Source: Planctomycetota bacterium (GTDB taxonomy: Bacteria; Planctomycetota; UBA1135). Taken from it: a stretch of 11,309 bases of DNA. The DNA lies in contig JAQWRF010000159.1 in assembly GCA_029243845.1 (NCBI GenBank), positions 1 to 11,309 of the forward strand. Direction: 5' to 3'. A program made the position numbers and the translations under genes. Numbering within the stretch: the first letter of the stretch is position 1; the number at the start of each line of letters is the position of its first letter. Shown here piece by piece: positions 1-6,365 of the stretch. Under the pieces are notes generated by a model. That model had not been told where the DNA came from. It searched no databases and worked only from the letters and a program-made list of their open reading frames with translations.

Positions 1-479
1 ACATTGACCGATTGCGGAAAGTTCTCGCTGTCAGATTGCAGTTTTTCAGCGAACTCTTGTTCGTAACCTGAATAGTTTTTTACGATAGCGTGTGGGTTAG
101 AAAAATTAACCGTTACCACTTCGACGCCATCTATAGTTATAGAATCATATTCAAAATCTGAAGATACGTAAGGCAGTTCAAGCTCTATATCGTCATCTAC
201 TTTGCTCCAGGATATTTGATGACCGGCCATTTCAAAGACACCCTCATCTAAGTTGCTAGCAACGGCCGCCAAGCGCAAGCCATTAAAGCAAGCGTCACCA
301 TCACTGCCGTCGGCGTTGTAGATGCTGAGTTTGACGCCGTCTAAAACCAATAAGCCGTCAATATCCATATCTCGGCATTGATGAAGGACTAAGCCCGGAG
401 AAAGATCAGAAGCGGCCATTGCGCCCGCATCGATTAAAGCGAAGCGATTCCCGCAACCATCACCGACTAACACCTTCAT
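1..479 (-). CDS. Divergent diaminopimelate epimerase-like protein, 3' end cut by window edge
   Basis: DapF converts LL- to meso-diaminopimelate in the cytoplasm, for lysine and peptidoglycan synthesis, using two cysteines. The 159 complete codons visible here match the N-terminal half of that family: GCGNRF near residues 8-13 (family GLGNDF), NADGS at 55-59, a cysteine at 64 where the first catalytic Cys is expected, NPH at 128-130, and FPQSVN at the window edge (family FPE.xN). Several motifs are off: the usual CGNG is CFNG, and the usual FDQLLV is DIDGLLV, so the conserved Gln is replaced by Gly. The second catalytic Cys lies outside the window. The ATG overlaps the dsbD stop as TAATG, so the two genes are probably translationally coupled. 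A TACAAT hexamer 8 nt before the ATG could also give it its own start. DapF-superfamily membership is fairly sure; epimerase activity on diaminopimelate is not. Confidence 0.72.
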   Translation of the reverse strand, partial: MKVLVGDGCGNRFALIDAGAMAASDLSPGLVLHQCRDMDIDGLLVLDGVKLSIYNADGSDGDACFNGLRLAAVASNLDEGVFEMAGHQISWSKVDDDIELELPYVSSDFEYDSITIDGVEVVTVNFSNPHAIVKNYSGYEQEFAEKLQSDSENFPQSVN

Positions 480-2758
480 TACTTTTTATTGTAAGCGTCT
501 AGCCCGGCTTGCAAGAAATTGCTGAACTTTACAGGGTCGGGGTCATACCCCGGGAAAGTGATTAAAGTTTCGTCGTCACGAGGGTCGATAATCGCATAAA
601 AGGGCTGTGCGATTTGGCTGAAGCGCTCGATCTGCAATTTGGTATTGAACGCGCCATGAGGAGGTTTGTCGACCCACAATTCGCCACGAGTAAACTGCTC
701 CAGCAATGGCCTTACATCAGCGTGTGGGAAAATCTCGTATTCCATGCGGCGACAGTTCACGCAGGTAACACCGGTAAAATCGATAAACAGTGGCGTTTCG
801 GACTCTTTAGCCATCGCGAAAGCCTCGGTGTAGTCTTCAACCCACGACAAGTCTGCAGCACCGATTTTATGCCCATTCTCGTCAACGTGGTTTAAGCCAT
901 AATCCTTCGGTGGCAAAAAAGCTAGTACCGCACCGGGGTATTGATGATCGCGATCGCCGGCGCCCTGGAACATGCTTACCACTAAAATCAAAAGCAAGCC
1001 GGCAAACAGACCGCGCCCTGGGGTCGCCTTTGGCTTTTCAAAATCATAGGGCAGTTTGTAGAACCCGAGCATATAGAGCGCCCATGCCAAAGTTATTATT
1101 CCGGAAATGGACAAAGCGACTGGCCAAGTAAGTATTTGCCAATCCCAAAACAAATCACTGTTTGAAAAGAACTTAACAGCGGCAACCAGTTCAATAAAAC
1201 CAGCGCAAATCTTTACCGTGTTCATCCAGCCACCCGCGTTTGGCATAGACTGAATGCGTGACGGGAATAGTGCCAAGAAAAAGAAAGGTAAAGCAAAGCT
1301 CAAGCCATAAACAAACATGCCACCAATTAGATACGGCAAACCCATTTGTAGGCCAAGCACAAATATTGCGCCAACGAAACCTACCGTACAAGTAAATGCC
1401 GTAATGCTAAACGCAATCGCCATCAGCATCACCGGAAGATATCCACTCTTCGTAACGCCATCTGCTTGTTTCTTAGAGGCGAAATCAGCCAGAAACTTGG
1501 GTGGCTGTATCTCGAAAAAACCAAGCAATGAAATACCCAAAACCGTGAACAGCAAGCCTATGGCTAAGTTTACCCATGGATTAGAGCCAATCATGTTTGC
1601 GCCACCGGGGCCTAACACTAGTGCTGCGCCAACGCCAATGCCAGCAAATGTAAAAACAATACCGCTTGCATAAGCCGTAGCATTAGCTAGCGGCGTGCCT
1701 TTACCTGACTCAGCTCGTTTTGTGAAATACGAAATAGTTACCGGAATCATTGGGAACACGCAAGGCGTCAGCAATGTCGCGAGCCCCGCCGCAATCGCAG
1801 CAAAAATAAATTTCCAGAAGTCTGTTGGAAGACCGCCCTCACCGGAAAAATCTCCGCTGGAAATAGAACCTGTAACTCCAGACGGTTTCTCAAACACTTT
1901 AGTCTCTTGAGGAAGGCATACAGAGTCATTACATGTCTGCCACGTCATAGCAAAAGAAAAATCGTTAGGCACTTCATCGCCAAACTTTATTTTTGCGCTG
2001 TACTTAAATGCACCCTCCATAAACAAGTACTGCAATTTCATATTGCCAATACGTTCGAGGTGTGGGATTGGCTCAGTTGCAGACGACAAAGCCTGACTTA
2101 TTTCAACGCCAGCACCTTCTACTATTAATTGCAACGGCACACCCAACTCAGCGTCTTGATCCGTACCGTAGATATGCCATCCGTCTTCAACCTCGAAACT
2201 GAAGACCAGTTCAACTTCAGAGTTAGGAGCGAACGCGCCACTAGCCTCGGCACTGACACTAACCTGACCGTGCAGCAAGTCTTTCAAACCAGGTTTGACA
2301 TTTATCTTAGCCAACACCCGACTTGTCTTAACTGGCAAACACTGCTGGTCGTTACATATTTGATAAGTAACCTCGGCTACTAAAGTCTTTTCACCCTCTT
2401 CGGCATTAACCCTTACCGGTACCACAAAGGACGGAGACCCAGCCTGCCACAAGTAGACGAGTTCCATGTCGCCGGCGCCTAGAACGTGGCGCTGGGCTGC
2501 CTGGGATGACTTTAAGTCACCGGCTGCCTCGAAGCTGCCTCCCTTGATCGTAATCGATACTGGAATGCCAAATTCAGGGTTTTGCAGCGGGTCATAAATG
2601 TGCCAACCATCTTGTATATCAGCAGTTATAACTAAATCGACTACGCTGCCAACTGCAACAGAATCACTAGCAAAATGCGCGGTAAAAGTGGCTTTTTCGA
2701 CCTGCGGAAGACCAAGCTGCGACGCAAACATGGTCGCTAGAAGTACTAGTGTGCTCAT
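479..2758 (-). CDS. dsbD: DsbD-type thiol:disulfide interchange protein with two N-terminal sensor domains
   Basis: This inner-membrane protein passes electrons from cytoplasmic thioredoxin to periplasmic thiol partners. Residues 1-15 are hydrophobic and signal-like but contain no Lys or Arg. An in-frame TAA 12 nt before the ATG excludes a longer start. Two tandem immunoglobulin-like DsbD-alpha domains follow (about 23-155 and 166-292). Each has DGWHIY near its start and a CNDxxCLP pair near its end (C135/C140 and C276/C281). The CcdA-like membrane core covers about 314-600, with TPCVFP (C333) and FTC (C457) as the likely redox pair. A thioredoxin-like domain with CVNC at 666-669 ends the protein. 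At 759 residues it is longer than the roughly 565 of the E. coli protein, mainly because the alpha domain is doubled. It is followed directly by the dapF-like gene. Confidence 0.93.
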   Translation of the reverse strand: MSTLVLLATMFASQLGLPQVEKATFTAHFASDSVAVGSVVDLVITADIQDGWHIYDPLQNPEFGIPVSITIKGGSFEAAGDLKSSQAAQRHVLGAGDMELVYLWQAGSPSFVVPVRVNAEEGEKTLVAEVTYQICNDQQCLPVKTSRVLAKINVKPGLKDLLHGQVSVSAEASGAFAPNSEVELVFSFEVEDGWHIYGTDQDAELGVPLQLIVEGAGVEISQALSSATEPIPHLERIGNMKLQYLFMEGAFKYSAKIKFGDEVPNDFSFAMTWQTCNDSVCLPQETKVFEKPSGVTGSISSGDFSGEGGLPTDFWKFIFAAIAAGLATLLTPCVFPMIPVTISYFTKRAESGKGTPLANATAYASGIVFTFAGIGVGAALVLGPGGANMIGSNPWVNLAIGLLFTVLGISLLGFFEIQPPKFLADFASKKQADGVTKSGYLPVMLMAIAFSITAFTCTVGFVGAIFVLGLQMGLPYLIGGMFVYGLSFALPFFFLALFPSRIQSMPNAGGWMNTVKICAGFIELVAAVKFFSNSDLFWDWQILTWPVALSISGIITLAWALYMLGFYKLPYDFEKPKATPGRGLFAGLLLILVVSMFQGAGDRDHQYPGAVLAFLPPKDYGLNHVDENGHKIGAADLSWVEDYTEAFAMAKESETPLFIDFTGVTCVNCRRMEYEIFPHADVRPLLEQFTRGELWVDKPPHGAFNTKLQIERFSQIAQPFYAIIDPRDDETLITFPGYDPDPVKFSNFLQAGLDAYNKK

Positions 2759-2764
2759 AAAACT

Positions 2765-2770
2765 ATTTTA
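2765..2770 (-). promoter_or_regulatory. Putative -10 hexamer of dsbD, leaderless-type spacing
   Basis: On the minus strand TAAAAT (5 of 6 matches to TATAAT) is followed by six bases, AGTTTT, and then the dsbD ATG. Transcription starting at the usual distance would begin at or next to the A of the start codon. No Shine-Dalgarno sequence lies in this interval and no clear -35 is visible. This is inferred from position, supported by the same spacing at three other genes in the window. Confidence 0.45.
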
Positions 2771-2781
2771 CGACCAAATGT

Positions 2782-2800
2782 GCTAAAAGATAGCTAAAAG
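2782..2800. repeat. Short direct repeat upstream of dsbD
   Basis: The octamer GCTAAAAG occurs at 2782-2789 and 2793-2800 (plus strand), with a period of 11 bp, about one helical turn. It lies between the 3' end of tRNA-Val and the putative dsbD -10 element, centred about 33 bp upstream of the dsbD start codon. A regulator binding site is possible, but an AT-rich coincidence is equally plausible. Confidence 0.3.
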
Positions 2801-2805
2801 TAGGA

Positions 2806-2882
2806 TGGTAGGCGATAAGGGACTCGAACCCCTGACCCTCTCGGTGTAAACGAGATGCTCTAGCCAACTGAGCTAATCGCCC
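2806..2882 (-). tRNA. tRNA-Val, anticodon TAC
   Basis: The minus strand folds as a full cloverleaf. The acceptor GGGCGAT pairs with ATCGCCT (a G-U at 1:72), followed by A73 and an encoded CCA at 2808-2806. The D stem is GCTC/GAGC. The anticodon stem TCTCG/CGAGA encloses loop TTTACAC, giving anticodon TAC. The T arm is AGGGG/CCCTT with loop TTCGAGT. The overall sequence closely resembles bacterial tRNA-Val(UAC). U8 is present, so it can receive the 4-thiouridine made by ThiI, encoded divergently next door. Confidence 0.97.
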
Positions 2883-2894
2883 TACAGGCCGGAG

Positions 2895-2923
2895 ATTCTA
2901 GAATAGCCACCACATTTAGGGAA
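2895..2923 (-). promoter_or_regulatory. Putative tRNA-Val promoter with a palindromic -10 shared with thiI
   Basis: On the minus strand TAGAAT (2900-2895, 5 of 6 to the -10 consensus) lies 17 nt downstream of TTCCCT (2923-2918, a weak -35). This would start transcription a few bases before the tRNA 5' end at 2882. The -10 is half of the perfect palindrome ATTCTAGAAT (2895-2904), so the plus strand also reads TAGAAT (2899-2904), 39 nt before the thiI ATG. A second hexamer, TAACTT at 2934-2939, lies 4 nt before thiI and is an alternative thiI -10. Confidence 0.42.
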
Positions 2924-2943
2924 GACCCCCCGCTAACTTTTTC

Positions 2944-4152
2944 ATGAGCAATCAAAATTCACTAGTCATTCGCTACGGCGAACTCGGACTCAAAGGTGGT
3001 AACCGCAACACCTTCGAACACGCTTTATGCGACAACCTCAAAGTTGCTCTTAAAGATGTGCCTGGTTTCAAAACTAGTCGCCAGCGTGGACGTATAACTT
3101 GTAACGCAGACATAGATCTCACACCATTTGCTGAACGTGCCTCTAAAGTGTTTGGTATTACTTCGGTATCTCCAGCAACGACTACTTATCTCGATGCAGA
3201 TTTAATTGTTGCGCGCACCATCGAATGTGTGAGCGAAGCGCTAATCAGTGATTTCGCCGGACGTGATCAAGTATCGTTTCGCATTACAGTAAAACGCGCG
3301 AACAAACAGTTTCCGCTGCGCTCGCGTGAGTTAACGCAAAAAATTGCTGAGGCCGTATTGCCTCTGCATCCGCAACTAAAAGTGGATTTGCAGAACGCCG
3401 AACTAAATTTGGAAGTGGACATCCGCGAAGAGTTGGCTTCCGTGTTTGCACGTCGCCATAAAGGTTACGGTGGTTTACCCGTCGGTTCGATGGGACGCGG
3501 CATGTGTTTACTTTCTGGCGGAATCGACTCACCCGTAGCAGCATGGATGTGCATGAAGCGTGGCATGCGCATGGAGTTTATAAGTTTTTATAGCTTCCCT
3601 CATGTTGGGCCACAGACGCGCGAAAAAATTATTCGCTTAGCTGAAAAGGTTGGCGAGTATCAACCGCGCACCATCCTGCACATGATTCCATTCGCCCCGT
3701 ATCAAGAGGCCATCCGCGATAACTGCCCGGCTTCATACCGCACGGTTTTATATCGCCGCGCTATGCAGCGCATTGCAACGGCAATGGCTAAAAGAAACCG
3801 CTGTAAAGCGCTCATTACGGGCGAATCGCTGGGTCAGGTGGCTAGCCAAACCATGCAAAATATTGCGGCGATTGAAGACGCATCGGGACTACCAGTGCTG
3901 CGTCCACTTATCGGCATGGATAAGACCGAAGCAATCGAGTTGGCAAAACGCATAGGAACTTTCGAGCTTTCGATACAGCCGGTGCCCGATTGTTGTACTG
4001 TATTCCAACCGGAAAGCCCGGTCATCCATGGCTCTGCTGCCGAGGCTCAACTTGCTGAAGCTGATCTCGACATAGCCAATTTAACTTACGCTGCCGTTAC
4101 AGGCGCCGAAAAACTCGAATTCCCTGAAAGATCATGCGCTCAAATAACTTAG
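2944..4152 (+). CDS. thiI: tRNA 4-thiouridine synthase ThiI, rhodanese-free form
   Basis: ThiI adenylates U8 of tRNA and replaces its oxygen with sulfur; in some bacteria it also supplies sulfur for the thiamine thiazole ring. The order is an N-terminal ferredoxin-like region (about 1-60), a THUMP domain (about 62-165, ending near RRHKGYGGLPVGS), then a PP-loop ATP pyrophosphatase domain with SGGIDS at 191-196 and GESLGQVASQT further on. The 402 residues end soon after a VPDCC motif (C350, C351). There is no C-terminal rhodanese domain such as the one that extends E. coli ThiI to about 480 residues, so sulfur must come from a separate carrier or desulfurase, as in Bacillus-type ThiI. No Shine-Dalgarno site precedes the ATG. 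The last 19 nt overlap the lipoprotein gene, indicating one transcript. Confidence 0.95.
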   Translation: MSNQNSLVIRYGELGLKGGNRNTFEHALCDNLKVALKDVPGFKTSRQRGRITCNADIDLTPFAERASKVFGITSVSPATTTYLDADLIVARTIECVSEALISDFAGRDQVSFRITVKRANKQFPLRSRELTQKIAEAVLPLHPQLKVDLQNAELNLEVDIREELASVFARRHKGYGGLPVGSMGRGMCLLSGGIDSPVAAWMCMKRGMRMEFISFYSFPHVGPQTREKIIRLAEKVGEYQPRTILHMIPFAPYQEAIRDNCPASYRTVLYRRAMQRIATAMAKRNRCKALITGESLGQVASQTMQNIAAIEDASGLPVLRPLIGMDKTEAIELAKRIGTFELSIQPVPDCCTVFQPESPVIHGSAAEAQLAEADLDIANLTYAAVTGAEKLEFPERSCAQIT

Positions 4153-4925
4153 TTTACTTTCTCGCAGCAGCCATGCTTAGCTTGACTGCTTGCGGTGGTG
4201 GCACAACAACCAAAGCCCCAGACACTTCCGCTACCGTCGCTGGTACTGGCCCGCAAGTTTCAAACACTGCGCCACCTCCACCCGCGCCGCCAAAGCCAGG
4301 TGCTAACGAAACTCTTTATGTCGCTCACGTCGTTGACTCGGTGACAGGCTACCCCATCGGTGGTGTGTTTTGTTCTCTGCTAAAAACAATCCCTGAACCT
4401 GACTATATGCGTAAGCCAAGACGCGCTGACGTGGTTCACGAATATAAAACACCTAAGCATGGTCAATATCACGCCGTGGTCGAAGCGGACGGTAAAAACA
4501 AGTATTTGTTAATTGCTGGCCATGGCTTCCAACCATTCATTACTGAAATGGGTCCCTCCACGCCCGGCGGTGAGCACATCAAAATAATCTCAGCGACCAT
4601 TTTGCCAATGGTGACTTTCGTGGTTCGCTCCCCCAATGGCGATCGCACTGACGAAGGAGTTTTCACAATGAAGCCGGCTGAAAGCGATGCCAATATTGGT
4701 AAGCGCGCAGGCAGCTCAAACGCTGGCACCACCGAGCGTCTTGATCACCTCGGAGAAGTGACTGTCAACCGACCATACGGAAAGTACTACATGATCGTTA
4801 ACGACAGCAAAGGCCATTTCAGATACTACGGTATTTTCGACTGGAATGCAGAAGCTGCGAAAACACGGAAGCATAAGATTCAGCTACCGGACAAATCGAT
4901 GGCCAGACCTGACTGGTACAAATAG
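4134..4925 (+). CDS. Small lipoprotein with a carboxypeptidase-regulatory-like beta-sandwich
   Basis: The function is unknown. The N-terminus is a lipoprotein signal: MRSNN, a hydrophobic stretch to residue 19, then lipobox LTAC with the lipidated Cys at 20, followed by GGG. Gly rather than Asp at +2 fits outer-membrane sorting in proteobacterial-type systems. A Thr/Ser/Pro-rich tether (PPPPAPPKP near 47-55) leads to a domain at about 62-150 whose opening VVDSVTGYPIGGV and later GHGFQPF resemble carboxypeptidase-regulatory (prealbumin-like) domains. A second all-beta segment, without an assigned family, fills about 155-255. Its start lies within thiI in another frame (19-nt overlap), so translation is probably coupled; GAAAG just before the ATG is a weak ribosome site. 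A strong hairpin terminator follows the stop closely. The same fold is repeated in the giant protein at 8173-11309. Confidence 0.85.
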   Translation: MRSNNLVYFLAAAMLSLTACGGGTTTKAPDTSATVAGTGPQVSNTAPPPPAPPKPGANETLYVAHVVDSVTGYPIGGVFCSLLKTIPEPDYMRKPRRADVVHEYKTPKHGQYHAVVEADGKNKYLLIAGHGFQPFITEMGPSTPGGEHIKIISATILPMVTFVVRSPNGDRTDEGVFTMKPAESDANIGKRAGSSNAGTTERLDHLGEVTVNRPYGKYYMIVNDSKGHFRYYGIFDWNAEAAKTRKHKIQLPDKSMARPDWYK

Positions 4926-4938
4926 CATTTAATCCCAT

Positions 4939-4976
4939 AAAAAAACAGCTGCTTGACGCGTCAAGCAGCTGTTTTC
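4939..4976. terminator. Bidirectional intrinsic terminator, perfect 34-bp palindrome
   Basis: Positions 4942-4975 are a perfect inverted repeat centred on CGCG. The arms are CAGCTGCTTGA and its complement, flanked by AAAA and TTTT. Read on plus, the hairpin is followed by TTTTCTGTTTT and would stop the thiI-lipoprotein transcript. Read on minus, it ends in seven T (4945-4939) and would stop the tRNA-Asp transcript and any mazG read-through. The two converging units therefore share one terminator. Confidence 0.92.
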
Positions 4977-4986
4977 TGTTTTAAAG

Positions 4987-5063
4987 TGGCGAGGAAGACG
5001 GGACTCGAACCCGCAACCCCAAGCTCGACAGGCTTGTGCGCTAACCAATTGCGCCACTTCCCC
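4987..5063 (-). tRNA. tRNA-Asp, anticodon GTC
   Basis: A complete cloverleaf is seen on minus. The acceptor GGGGAAG pairs with CTTCCTC (G-U at 2:71), with discriminator G73 and encoded CCA at 4989-4987. The D stem is GCGC/GCGC. The anticodon stem CAAGC/GCTTG encloses loop CTGTCGA, and the T arm is GCGGG/CCCGT with loop TTCGAGT. The anticodon GTC and G73 fit aspartate. Positions 37-38 are G-A rather than the A-C of the E. coli tRNA-Asp loop. G34 is a queuosine target, and queC lies upstream on the same strand. Confidence 0.95.
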
Positions 5064-5077
5064 ACCTAAGGACGGAA

Positions 5078-5107
5078 AGTATATATGCGACATGGCAGGT
5101 CGGTCAA
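5078..5107 (-). promoter_or_regulatory. Sigma70-type promoter of tRNA-Asp
   Basis: On minus, TTGACC (5107-5102, 5 of 6 matches to TTGACA) is separated by 18 nt from TATACT (5083-5078, 5 of 6 to TATAAT). The predicted start near 5071 leaves a leader of about 8 nt before the mature tRNA 5' end at 5063. It lies in the 55-nt gap after mazG, so the tRNA need not depend on the queC-mazG transcript. This is the best -35/-10 pair in the window. Confidence 0.68.
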
Positions 5108-5118
5108 GATTTTAGTTA

Positions 5119-5919
5119 TTATTCTTTAGATTTAGCCTCGTCCCAGAGTGCGTCCATCTCTTCAAGAGTTGCGGAGCCCAGCTTGTCCCCGAGTTGCTGT
5201 TCGACGTGATTAAACCGTGATGTGAAGCGCTCGACCGTACCACGTAGCGCCATCTCGGGTTCTATCTTTAACTTGCGCGCCATGTTGGTTAAAGCGAATA
5301 ACATATCGCCCATCTCATCACTGATGCGCTGCTTGTCACCACCAGCGATAGCCTCTTGCAGCTCAGCCCACTCTTCTTCAACCTTAGCCGTTGGGCCTTG
5401 TAGATCGGGCCAATCAAAGCCAGAGTTTGAAGCCTTCTGGCCCACTCGGTAAGCCCTCAACAATGCTGGCAACGAGGATGGCACCCCAGATAGCGCCGAT
5501 TTCTCTTCACCCTTGTCCACTTTTTCTTGCTTCTTTATTTGCTCCCAGTTTTTTAGCACTTCGCCATCATCAGCGACTTCAGTTTCACCATAAACATGCG
5601 GGTGGCGTCTGATTAATTTCTCACAAACATTGTCGCACACTTCAACGATGCTAAAACTATCGTCGTCTTGAGCAACGCGCGCCACCATAAAAGCACCCAT
5701 CAACAAATCGCCTATCTCTTCGCAAGTATTCTCATTATCCTTCTTTGCAACAGCGTCAGCAAACTCGTGACACTCTTCAATTAAATGCGGGGTAAGAGAA
5801 GCAACAGTTTGCTTGCGATCCCATGGGCAATGAAGCCTTAATGTATCAACCAACTGCACCAACCGGGCAATGGCCTGCAATTGTTCATCAGGAACTTCTC
5901 TCTCTATCAAATCTGTCAT
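5119..5919 (-). CDS. mazG: Nucleoside triphosphate pyrophosphohydrolase MazG
   Basis: MazG hydrolyses nucleoside triphosphates, including non-canonical ones, to monophosphates and pyrophosphate, cleaning the cytoplasmic pool. At 266 residues it is close to the 263 of E. coli MazG and has the same two-domain form. Domain 1 has CPWDRKQT at 31-38, the Mg-binding EExxE as EECHE at 48-52, and EEIGD at 67-71, followed by KLIRRHPHVYG at 101-111. Domain 2 has EEEWAE at 181-186 and DEMGD at 201-205, so both metal-binding helical pairs are intact. It follows the GNAT gene after 29 nt. TACAAT ends 6 nt before its ATG, so it may also have its own leaderless promoter. A GGAGG lies 15 nt before the ATG, too far for an efficient ribosome site. 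The nearest downstream feature is tRNA-Asp. Confidence 0.95.
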   Translation of the reverse strand: MTDLIEREVPDEQLQAIARLVQLVDTLRLHCPWDRKQTVASLTPHLIEECHEFADAVAKKDNENTCEEIGDLLMGAFMVARVAQDDDSFSIVEVCDNVCEKLIRRHPHVYGETEVADDGEVLKNWEQIKKQEKVDKGEEKSALSGVPSSLPALLRAYRVGQKASNSGFDWPDLQGPTAKVEEEWAELQEAIAGGDKQRISDEMGDMLFALTNMARKLKIEPEMALRGTVERFTSRFNHVEQQLGDKLGSATLEEMDALWDEAKSKE

Positions 5920-5925
5920 GCCAAT

Positions 5926-5931
5926 ATTGTA
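5926..5931 (-). promoter_or_regulatory. Putative -10 hexamer of mazG, leaderless-type spacing
   Basis: TACAAT (5 of 6 to the -10 consensus) on minus is followed by ATTGGC and then the mazG ATG, placing the expected transcription start at the start codon. It sits in the 29-nt gap after the GNAT gene. No convincing -35 is seen. The basis is spacing, repeated at dsbD, queC and the 8173 gene. Confidence 0.42.
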
Positions 5932-5948
5932 ACGCCTCCGAATGCAGT

Positions 5949-6365
5949 TTATTTTCTGCGCATTATGAAGTGCGGTCCTATTGGATAGATATCAAACTCT
6001 TCACCCTCAGCGACAAACCCGCAATGTTGATAGAACTTAAGGGCCGAGGTGCGGGCGTTACACCAAACTCCACCTGATTCCGTATTTAGAAAGTAATCGA
6101 TGAGTCGCTCACCATGGCCTTGGCGGCGATGTGCTTCATCTATTGCCATTCCGCGCAACCGCCATTTAGAATCTTGACTTGGCTCGGGCATGAAAGTAGC
6201 GCAGCCAATACCTTCACCATTCTGCGTTAATAACAAATGAATCGTATCAGGATGCTCATCGATACCTGGCATGCGTTCGGTGCCCACCGGTTGGCCGACA
6301 CGCAAATTGCGATGGCGAATCTCGTAGAGGGCAGCAGCTTCAGCTTGAATGATTTCTAAAGACAT
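5949..6365 (-). CDS. GNAT-family N-acetyltransferase
   Basis: This small cytoplasmic acyltransferase transfers an acetyl group from acetyl-CoA to an amine; the substrate is not evident. The 138 residues show GNAT order: an N-terminal alpha/beta part, a central strand WRLRGMAID (about 68-76), the acetyl-CoA pyrophosphate loop RRQGHGERL (about 80-88, the R/QxxGxG/A signature), and a C-terminal motif B region with WCNARTSALKFYQHCGF (about 101-117). The WCNAR...FY..GF arrangement recalls ElaA-like and related small acetyltransferases, but I cannot assign a subfamily. The ATG lies inside the end of queC (10-nt overlap), so the two are translated from one mRNA. GAGAG just before the ATG may serve as a ribosome site. 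Its place between queC and mazG suggests operon membership rather than a shared pathway. Confidence 0.88.
   Translation of the reverse strand: MSLEIIQAEAAALYEIRHRNLRVGQPVGTERMPGIDEHPDTIHLLLTQNGEGIGCATFMPEPSQDSKWRLRGMAIDEAHRRQGHGERLIDYFLNTESGGVWCNARTSALKFYQHCGFVAEGEEFDIYPIGPHFIMRRK

Noticed and set aside
614..2383. A series of plus-strand open frames of about 70-120 codons across the dsbD region
   Set aside because: They lie antisense to a full-length gene with complete family motifs, show no recognisable domain and start at random positions, so they are shadows of dsbD.
4942..4975. Perfect 34-bp palindrome as an attachment site, operator or mobile-element end
   Set aside because: It lies between two converging units, directly after a stop codon and a tRNA 3' end, with T-runs on both exits, so a shared terminator explains it. 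No integrase or duplicated tRNA 3' end is present.
4987..5063. tRNA-Asp as an integration site for a genomic island
   Set aside because: Its 3' end is not duplicated within the window, no integrase is nearby and the neighbours on both sides are ordinary chromosomal genes.
5935..5939. GGAGG upstream of mazG as its Shine-Dalgarno site
   Set aside because: It is 15 nt before the ATG, too far for normal initiation, and would lie upstream of the transcript start if TACAAT is the -10. It might act only in read-through mRNA from the GNAT gene.
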